Below are positions 1 to 4,663 of a stretch of DNA of 6,739 nt, piece after piece. The stretch spans positions 1-6,739 of the forward strand of contig JAOQAA010000072.1 of assembly GCA_025963815.1 (NCBI GenBank), read 5' to 3'. The DNA comes from Capsulimonas sp. (GTDB lineage Bacteria > Armatimonadota > Armatimonadia > Armatimonadales > Capsulimonadaceae). The notes under the pieces are model-generated. The model did no database searches and was not told where the DNA came from. It was given only the letters and a program-made list of their open reading frames with translations. Numbering within the stretch: the stretch's first letter is position 1; every line of letters starts with the position of its first letter. Made by a program: the position numbers and the translations under genes.

Positions 1-118
1 CGAACACGCGCTTTCCGACGCGGCGACAATGCTGCATTTGAAAGACCTGCGTGGGCTGCTGGAGCAGGCCGTGGCGATCGACGCAATCGTGAAGCCGGCG
101 CTGCGGGCAGCGAGTTAG
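1..118 (+). CDS. C-terminal tail of an unidentified upstream gene (partial)
   Basis: An open frame enters from the left edge (first full codon at base 2) and ends at the TAG at 116-118, giving 38 residues. The tail is rich in Ala, Leu and charged residues (it contains LKDLRGLLEQAVAIDAIVKP) and looks alpha-helical. The codons favour G/C in third position like the neighbouring genes, which supports real coding. The stop lies 8 bases before the ATG of the SIS-domain gene, and the Shine-Dalgarno sequence of that gene overlaps this stop codon, so the two are probably co-transcribed. I do not recognise the family from this fragment. A sugar-phosphate or nucleotide-sugar enzyme would suit the neighbour, but that is a guess. 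Confidence 0.55.
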   Translation, partial: EHALSDAATMLHLKDLRGLLEQAVAIDAIVKPALRAAS

Positions 119-126
119 AGGGAATT

Positions 127-1098
127 ATGATCGGAAATTCTCTCTTTGATGACCTTCAGCGCATCCCGGATGTCGCATCCGATGTTTTTCAGAAATCGCA
201 GCGCGGCTCGGCGTTCGTGGGATGTTCCGGCATTCGTTCCGTCGTAATCGCCGGGGTGGGGGAAGCCGCGCTGGCGGCCGAGCTCTTTGCGGCGTCCGTG
301 CGTGATGTGCTGACCGCGCCGGTGCTTGTGTGTTCGGAGCCGACGCTTCCGGCGTACGCCGGGCGAGATACACTGGTGGTTGTCCTGTCGGCCAGCGGCG
401 ATGCGGAGGAGCCGGTGCAGGTTCTTTCGGACGCGGCTGAGCGCGGCGCATCGATTGCGGTGATTGCCGGCGGCGGGCGTTTGATCGAGATGGCGGATGC
501 ACAGGAGTTTCCGCAGGTCCGCCTGCCCGAGGAAGCGCTCGCGCCCACTATTGAGCTTGCCGCGCTGTTCTTTGCGCTGTGGGGCGGGTTCAGCAGCGCC
601 TTCATCCCGGTGGACCTGCGGCTAATGGATGGTGAGACGCAGGCCAACCAAACGCTGGGATTGCTGCGTCGCCAGCGCCGCGCCTTTGCGCCGGAGCAAT
701 CCGCCGATTCCAACCCCGCGCGCCAGCTGTCGGCCGCGCTGGAGGACACAACGCCGGTCGTCTTCGGCAACGGTGAAATCGGGGCGGCGGCTGCTCGCGC
801 CTGGCGCTCGCGCTTTCGCACAGTCGCCGAACGGTTCGCGCTTTACGATGAGCTGCCCAGCCCTCTCGGCTATCTGAACGCCGGACCGGCCGCGCACATC
901 GCGGGCGGCGCGGACTTTACAGGAATAGTACTGCACGAAGGGGAAGAAACGCCGACGCTGACGCGTCAGGCCGAAGTCGCGGCGCGTGAGATGAGCGGCC
1001 CGTGCCATCAAATCTCCCTCGACGGTGAAACGGCGCTGGAGCGATTGTGGGGCGCGGTGTATCTCGCCGATTGGGCGGCGTTCTATTCGGCGCGCTAG
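127..1098 (+). CDS. Two-SIS-domain protein, phosphoglucose/phosphomannose isomerase family, probably catalytically degenerate
   Basis: A 323-residue protein with two SIS (sugar isomerase) folds. Domain 1 is about residues 36-158: a VVIAGVGEAALAAEL strand-loop-helix, then TLVVVLSASGDAEEP (82-96), which corresponds to the sugar-phosphate-binding SSYSGNTEE loop of the bifunctional phosphoglucose/phosphomannose isomerase family, then IAVIAGGGRLIEMA. Domain 2 starts near residue 210 (VVFGNGEIGAAAARAW) and ends with the family-like LWGAVYLADWAAFY. Family members interconvert glucose-6-P or mannose-6-P with fructose-6-P in the cytoplasm. The active site looks lost. Against the family pattern NENAK...ELNHNE, this protein has RTVAER (231-236) and SPLGYL (245-250), so the catalytic Glu and His align with Thr and Gly. 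It also stops before the usual C-terminal DPTPV...LK segment. The start has AGAGGGA at 117-123, 3 bases before the ATG. The family call is fairly sure; isomerase activity is doubtful. Confidence 0.8.
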   Translation: MIGNSLFDDLQRIPDVASDVFQKSQRGSAFVGCSGIRSVVIAGVGEAALAAELFAASVRDVLTAPVLVCSEPTLPAYAGRDTLVVVLSASGDAEEPVQVLSDAAERGASIAVIAGGGRLIEMADAQEFPQVRLPEEALAPTIELAALFFALWGGFSSAFIPVDLRLMDGETQANQTLGLLRRQRRAFAPEQSADSNPARQLSAALEDTTPVVFGNGEIGAAAARAWRSRFRTVAERFALYDELPSPLGYLNAGPAAHIAGGADFTGIVLHEGEETPTLTRQAEVAAREMSGPCHQISLDGETALERLWGAVYLADWAAFYSAR

Positions 1099-1114
1099 CC
1101 GGCTGTGCTATAAT
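1086..1114 (+). promoter_or_regulatory. Extended -10 promoter placed for a leaderless nurA transcript
   Basis: TGCTATAAT at 1106-1114 is a perfect extended -10 (TGN plus TATAAT). The hexamer at the usual -35 distance, TTCGGC at 1086-1091, matches the consensus only in its first two bases, which an extended -10 can tolerate. The nurA ATG begins at 1120, five bases after the box, which is where transcription would be expected to start. No purine-rich Shine-Dalgarno sequence lies between. The box sits in the 21-base gap after the SIS gene. That the transcript is leaderless is inference from this spacing. Confidence 0.6.
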
Positions 1115-1119
1115 TACTT

Positions 1120-2286
1120 ATGCTCGACCTCCATCAAGTGCTTGCGGATATCAGCGCGGTCGGCGGCGAGGCGCATCGGCGCTATCAGAAAGTCGCGACG
1201 CAAATGGCGACTGCGCTGCGCCAGGCGCGTCTGGACGGCGAAGAATGGTCCGCCGCGAAGACGAAGATCGAAACGCCCAGCGAAAAAGCCTCCTGGCTCG
1301 TGGCCGCCTGCGGCCACGAATCACCCGCCGCCGCGCATCCACTTCCCTACATCGCTCCCACGACTTACACAGCCATCGCGACTGATGGCTCACAAATCCC
1401 GCTCGACCGGCACGCCATCGCCCAGTGTTATCTGATCAATGTCGGTGAGATCGTGCTGCATTATGGCGGACGAGATCGTCCCCGGCTGTCTTCGCAGGCG
1501 ACATTGTTTTACAAGGATGAGGACATCTATCCCAAGGACGATCGCGGTGAAACGATCCCGCTGTCGGAAAAGATGATCGCCAACCGCCGTCTGCTGGCCG
1601 AAAGCGCGGCCCTCGCGGCGCTGATCGCCGAGAACCACGAGCGCCATGCAATCGCCCTCGTCGATGATCCTCTCATTGTTTATATCTCTCAAGGTGAGTC
1701 CGACAAAGAGCAGGACCGCGTGATCGCTGAGTTTTGCCAGATGCTCGAAGCCGCGCAGACTTGCAAAACTCCTGTCGCGGGTTACGTCAGCCGCCCCGCG
1801 CATCGTGATCTGGTGGGCGCCTTGCGCCTGACACTTTGCGCCGACGGCTGCGATCATGGTCTGGAGGCGCTTTGCCGGGAGCTGGTCGGCGTCACCGACG
1901 CCCAGCTGTTCTCCGTGCTTCTCACGCAGCCCGGCGATCGCTCCCCCATCTTTGGCAGCGCTTCGCCCACGCTCAAGCAATATCCCGAAGCGCAAAGGAT
2001 TTCGTTCTTTTATCTCAACACGGGCGGCGAGATCGCGCGTGTCGAAATCCCCGCCTGGGTCGCCGAAAATCCCGAACTGCTAGACCGCGTGCATGTGCTG
2101 TGCTTCGACCAATCGGCGAAGGGGCAGGGGTACCCGGTCGCGCTCAGCGAAGCGCACGAGCGCGCAGTGGTGCGCGGCCCGGACCGAGAAGCGTTCTTTC
2201 ACTTGCTGGAGCAAAGCTTGATCCGAAATAATATCCCCGCGCTGCAAACGCGCAAGGCGCTGGCGAAGAGGACACGGGTGTTGTGA
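1120..2286 (+). CDS. nurA: NurA-family DNA repair nuclease
   Basis: A 388-residue protein resembling bacterial NurA-domain proteins. In archaea NurA is a Mn-dependent 5'-3' exonuclease/endonuclease that works with the HerA helicase to resect DNA ends. The first acidic motif is TDGSQIPLDRH (88-98), with Asp89 the likely metal ligand. A second is VDDPLIVY (181-188), corresponding to the family's hydrophobic-DGxLI strand. The C-terminal hallmark GYPVALSEAHERAVV (337-351) is followed by DREAFF, with His346 as the conserved histidine. The N-terminal 70 residues are helical. Length and motif order suit full-length bacterial members. ATG 1120 has no Shine-Dalgarno sequence, but it lies directly after an extended -10 box, which supports this start. 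The HerA partner is not in the window. The gene ends at a repeat-bearing gap with no intrinsic terminator. The family is fairly certain; nuclease activity and HerA partnership are inferred. Confidence 0.82.
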   Translation: MLDLHQVLADISAVGGEAHRRYQKVATQMATALRQARLDGEEWSAAKTKIETPSEKASWLVAACGHESPAAAHPLPYIAPTTYTAIATDGSQIPLDRHAIAQCYLINVGEIVLHYGGRDRPRLSSQATLFYKDEDIYPKDDRGETIPLSEKMIANRRLLAESAALAALIAENHERHAIALVDDPLIVYISQGESDKEQDRVIAEFCQMLEAAQTCKTPVAGYVSRPAHRDLVGALRLTLCADGCDHGLEALCRELVGVTDAQLFSVLLTQPGDRSPIFGSASPTLKQYPEAQRISFFYLNTGGEIARVEIPAWVAENPELLDRVHVLCFDQSAKGQGYPVALSEAHERAVVRGPDREAFFHLLEQSLIRNNIPALQTRKALAKRTRVL

Positions 2287-2291
2287 CATGC

Positions 2292-2451
2292 GATTCGGCC
2301 CCCTGCCTCCAAACTAGGAACGGCCCCCAACCCCCAATCCTGGGGGAAGAGTTTTGCGAGGGCGTTTCTGTTTCTGCCCTGGGGCATACGATAAGATTAA
2401 CAACCGACCCGCCAGCCTCTTCCCCCAGGATTGGGGGTTGGGGGCCGAATC
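2292..2451. repeat. Nested inverted-repeat element (REP/BIME- or MITE-like)
   Basis: Bases 2321-2351 and 2417-2447 form a perfect 31-bp inverted repeat with a 65-base centre (2352-2416). Each arm contains its own small palindrome: CCCCCA-ATCC-TGGGGG at 2331-2346 and CCCCCA-GGAT-TGGGGG at 2422-2437. The element could therefore fold as one long stem or as two short hairpins. In addition, GATTCGGCCCCC at 2292-2303 is the exact complement of 2440-2451, and CGGCCCCC recurs 25 bases on at 2321-2328. This suggests the left end was altered by a short insertion or duplication. There is no U-tract, no convincing target-site duplication (only AA on both sides) and no transposase, so it is a non-coding element. 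Whether it is dispersed in the genome cannot be seen here. Confidence 0.8.
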
Positions 2452-2461
2452 TTCTCCCCGG

Positions 2462-2490
2462 TTGACGGATCACCCATTCAAGACTATAAT
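2462..2490 (+). promoter_or_regulatory. Sigma-70-type promoter for the alcohol dehydrogenase gene
   Basis: TTGACG at 2462-2467 (five of six consensus bases) is followed after exactly 17 bases by a perfect TATAAT at 2485-2490. Transcription would start near 2497, leaving a leader of about 30 bases that contains GGGAG at 2512-2516, nine bases before the ATG at 2526. This is the clearest promoter in the window. It starts just after the inverted-repeat element and so makes the dehydrogenase transcriptionally independent of nurA. Confidence 0.82.
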
Positions 2491-2525
2491 GACACGAACA
2501 TACTTTCTGGCGGGAGACGAACACG

Positions 2526-3629
2526 ATGCCCTATGAAGGACGCGCCGCGGTACTGAACGAGGCGGGACGCGATGTGGAGCTGGAAGACATCACGCTGGAA
2601 GATCCCGGACCGGGCGAAGTGCTGGTCAAGATGGTCGCATCGGGCGTTTGCCACACGGACCTGCATGTCAAGAACATGAACGGCATGGGGATGGCGTTTC
2701 CTATTCTGCTCGGACATGAAGGCGCGGGGATCATTGAAGCGGTCGGCGAGGGCGTGACGAATTTGAAGCCCGGCGATCCGGTGGTGATTGCGTACCGCGC
2801 GCCGTGCGAGCAATGTCCGGCGTGTCTGCGCGGCGATCCGCGCCGCTGCTGGGTCGCGCTGCGTCCCAAGCAGCGCATTCGCCGCAAGCGGGACGGCGCG
2901 CTGCTTGCGCAGGTGCTGCGTTGCGGAACCTTTTCCACCCATACGATTGTTCATGCAAAAGCGGCGATCAAGATGCCGGCGGAAATGCCGCTCGACAAGG
3001 CGTGTCTGATCGCTTGCGGAGTTATTACCGGAGTAGGGGCGGCGCTGAATACCGCGCCGGTCTTCGCGGGAGCAAATGTCGCGGTCTTTGGATGCGGCGG
3101 CGTGGGAATCTCTGTGATCCAGGGCGCGAAGCTGGCGCATGCAAAAAGAATTATCGCAGTCGATCTGTCCGAGCGCAAACTGGAGTGGGCGAAGGATTTC
3201 GGGGCGACAGATGTGGTGAATGCGTCTGAGGGCGATCCGGTGGCGCAGGTGCGCGAGATTGCTGACGGTGTTGGCGTGGATTTTGCCTATGAAGCTGTAG
3301 GGATCCCGAAGACAATCGAGCAGGCGATTGCGTCGCTGGCGTATGCGGGAACGGCCGTGCATATTGGCCTCCCCGAGGATGAGCAGCACGTCAATTTAAA
3401 TTTTGGAAACATGGACACCGGTGTTTACTGGAACAAGGCGACGATCAAAGTCTGCCACTGCGGCGACGCGTTGCCGTCCAATGATTTTCCATTACTTGCC
3501 CAGCTGTATTTGCAGGGGCAATTGAAGCTGGACGAAATGGTGACCGCGACAACCACGCTGGATCAGGTGAACGAAGCCTTCCATGCGATGGAGGGCGGGG
3601 ACGTCCTTCGAAGCGTAATTCTCTTTTAA
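2526..3629 (+). CDS. Zinc-dependent alcohol dehydrogenase, class III / MscR-like
   Basis: A 367-residue medium-chain dehydrogenase of the class III group, which includes glutathione- and mycothiol-dependent formaldehyde dehydrogenases. Catalytic zinc ligands are Cys42 (GVCHTDLH), His64 (LLGHEGAG) and Cys164 (IACGV). The structural zinc lobe has all four cysteines (94, 97, 100, 108). The Rossmann loop is GCGGVG (189-194), and Asp213 in AVDLSERKLEWAK indicates NAD rather than NADP. The C-terminal half (PSNDFPLLAQLYLQGQL, then AFHAMEGGDVLRSVI) closely follows the actinobacterial MscR pattern as I remember it. The enzyme would oxidise an alcohol or thiol-hemiacetal with NAD in the cytoplasm; the real substrate or thiol cofactor is unknown. 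It has its own promoter and Shine-Dalgarno sequence and probably reads on into mutM 86 bases downstream, since no terminator is visible. The family is certain; the substrate is not. Confidence 0.9.
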   Translation: MPYEGRAAVLNEAGRDVELEDITLEDPGPGEVLVKMVASGVCHTDLHVKNMNGMGMAFPILLGHEGAGIIEAVGEGVTNLKPGDPVVIAYRAPCEQCPACLRGDPRRCWVALRPKQRIRRKRDGALLAQVLRCGTFSTHTIVHAKAAIKMPAEMPLDKACLIACGVITGVGAALNTAPVFAGANVAVFGCGGVGISVIQGAKLAHAKRIIAVDLSERKLEWAKDFGATDVVNASEGDPVAQVREIADGVGVDFAYEAVGIPKTIEQAIASLAYAGTAVHIGLPEDEQHVNLNFGNMDTGVYWNKATIKVCHCGDALPSNDFPLLAQLYLQGQLKLDEMVTATTTLDQVNEAFHAMEGGDVLRSVILF

Positions 3630-3647
3630 TTTGCGTTTGACGCAAAT
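3629..3647 (+). promoter_or_regulatory. 7-bp hairpin overlapping the dehydrogenase stop codon
   Basis: ATTTGCG-TTTGA-CGCAAAT is a perfect 7-bp inverted repeat with a five-base loop. It begins on the last base of the dehydrogenase TAA. It has no U-tract, so it is not an intrinsic terminator. It ends three bases before the AGGAGG of the mini-ORF. It could be an mRNA-processing or stability hairpin at the gene junction, or a protein operator. The structure is visible; any function is inference. Confidence 0.5.
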
Positions 3648-3659
3648 CAAGGAGGAAAC

Positions 3660-3695
3660 GTGAAGGTTGTGGGTGAACTAACAGGGCGACCCTGA
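3660..3695 (+). CDS. Possible 11-codon leader ORF upstream of mutM
   Basis: GTG at 3660 opens a frame reading MKVVGELTGRP and stopping at TGA 3693-3695. A perfect AGGAGG at 3650-3655 lies four bases before it, the strongest Shine-Dalgarno match in the window and better than that of mutM itself. The stop is 20 bases before the mutM GTG, close enough for translational coupling or leader-peptide control. An ATG follows the TGA directly (3696) and opens a 16-codon frame that runs across the mutM start to 3746. Against it: the peptide is tiny and resembles nothing I know, and the AGGAGG could be chance or the remnant of an older start. Treat as a candidate. Confidence 0.35.
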   Translation: MKVVGELTGRP

Positions 3696-3715
3696 ATGTT
3701 GGAAAGGCAAGTTGA

Positions 3716-4543
3716 GTGCCGGAACTGCCGGAAGTTGAGACGCTGAGGCGAGGGCTGGAGCGCCGTTTGACGGGACGAACCATCACGGGCGGCCGTGTCC
3801 TGGTTTCGAAGATGGTGAAGGGGAGTGTGGACGATCCGGACGAGTTTCTCGCCCGAATCCATGGCTCCAAGATTGAATCCATCGGTCGTCGCGGCAAATA
3901 CTTGATTTTTTCGTTAGATTCTGGGTACTATTTACTGTTGCATCTCAAGATGCGCGGCCAGATTGTTGTTGTCCCGGTGAATACGCCGGTGGATAAGTAT
4001 CTGGCGGTGGCTCTGGAGATCGACGGTTCCGACGAAATGCGCTTTCACGATATGTGGACCTGGGGTGAGATCCGGTTCATGGATTCCGTGGAGCTTGCGG
4101 CGCATCCCGGCCTTGCGGCCATGGGCGTGGAGCCGTTGTCGGAAAGTTTTACTGTGCCTGCCTTTGCGGACGCGCTTCGTAGAAAAGCGCGCACGACGAT
4201 CAAAGCTGCGCTGCTCGACCAGAGCGTGGTGGCGGGTGTTGGTAATATATACGCGGATGAGTCGCTGTTTCGTTCCGGAATTCGGCCGACGCGTGTAGCA
4301 GGTTCGCTGAGCGATGGGGATGTCGAGCGCTTGCGCGCACAAATACGCGCGGTACTGGAGGCGGCCACCGGAGACGGGGGCACGCTAAGCGACAATTACG
4401 TGGACGCCGATGGCAACGCGGGCCGTTATACGCCGCAAGTCTATGATCGAGGCGGACAGCCGTGCGACCATTGCGGAGCGATACTGGAGCGCCTTCGGGT
4501 AGCGGGACGGGGAACCGTCTTCTGCCCGGTGTGCCAGGGTTAG
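3716..4543 (+). CDS. mutM: Formamidopyrimidine-DNA glycosylase (8-oxoguanine glycosylase)
   Basis: A 275-residue Fpg/MutM that removes 8-oxoguanine and formamidopyrimidines from DNA and cleaves the abasic strand by beta,delta-elimination. After Met removal the N-terminus is PELPEVE, giving the catalytic Pro nucleophile and Glu3. Lys61 (GRRGKYLIF) is the conserved strand-binding lysine. Asn177 lies in the helix-two-turn-helix signature GVGNIYADES. The C-terminal zinc finger has Cys250, Cys253, Cys270 and Cys273, with Arg265 in GRGTVFC contacting DNA. The start is fixed: GTG 3716 encodes the obligatory MPELPEVE and an in-frame TGA (3713-3715) immediately precedes it. GGAAAGG at 3701-3707 is the ribosome-binding site, eight bases upstream. 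The usual DxRxFG loop reads FHDMWTWGEIRF (110-121), so the Arg and Phe that intercalate beside the lesion align with Trp114 and Trp116, while Met79 is kept. Identity is certain. Confidence 0.97.
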   Translation: MPELPEVETLRRGLERRLTGRTITGGRVLVSKMVKGSVDDPDEFLARIHGSKIESIGRRGKYLIFSLDSGYYLLLHLKMRGQIVVVPVNTPVDKYLAVALEIDGSDEMRFHDMWTWGEIRFMDSVELAAHPGLAAMGVEPLSESFTVPAFADALRRKARTTIKAALLDQSVVAGVGNIYADESLFRSGIRPTRVAGSLSDGDVERLRAQIRAVLEAATGDGGTLSDNYVDADGNAGRYTPQVYDRGGQPCDHCGAILERLRVAGRGTVFCPVCQG

Positions 4544-4622
4544 ACGTTTGGGAGAACGCCGATCCGGAATATTGAACATTAAACTCTCCTAGAACAAAAA
4601 CTGTACTTGAATTATCGAATTC

Positions 4623-4640
4623 TGGGATCTGAAGATCCCA
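4623..4640 (+). promoter_or_regulatory. 18-nt palindrome in the leader of the S1 gene
   Basis: TGGGATCTGAAGATCCCA is a perfect 8-bp inverted repeat around a GA centre. As RNA it would form a six- or seven-bp stem with a small UGAA-type loop. It ends five bases before the GAGGAG (4646-4651) that serves the rpsA ATG at 4664. The place suits a hairpin controlling ribosome access, as S1 genes are often autoregulated, or a DNA operator. No clear -35/-10 pair is seen between mutM and this site. Role is inference. Confidence 0.45.
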
Positions 4641-4663
4641 CTGCTGAGGAGCACTACGAAACT

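Noticed and set aside
2321..2447. CRISPR array, or intrinsic terminator for nurA
   Set aside because: There are only two copies, in inverted rather than direct orientation, so it is not CRISPR. No U-tract directly follows either hairpin, so it is not a standard terminator.
2283..2536. Two 60-residue + strand frames across the inverted repeat
   Set aside because: They simply translate the repeat arms (PPILGEE, PQDWGLGA). There is no Shine-Dalgarno sequence and no independent coding signal.
2484..3389. 301-residue minus-strand frame opposite the alcohol dehydrogenase
   Set aside because: The + strand gene has all zinc and NAD motifs, a promoter and a ribosome-binding site. The antisense frame is Arg/His-rich with no motif and runs over the dehydrogenase promoter.
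4607..4663. TTG start adding 19 residues to S1
   Set aside because: No Shine-Dalgarno precedes 4607, and the extra stretch contains the palindrome and the GAGGAG that serves ATG 4664.
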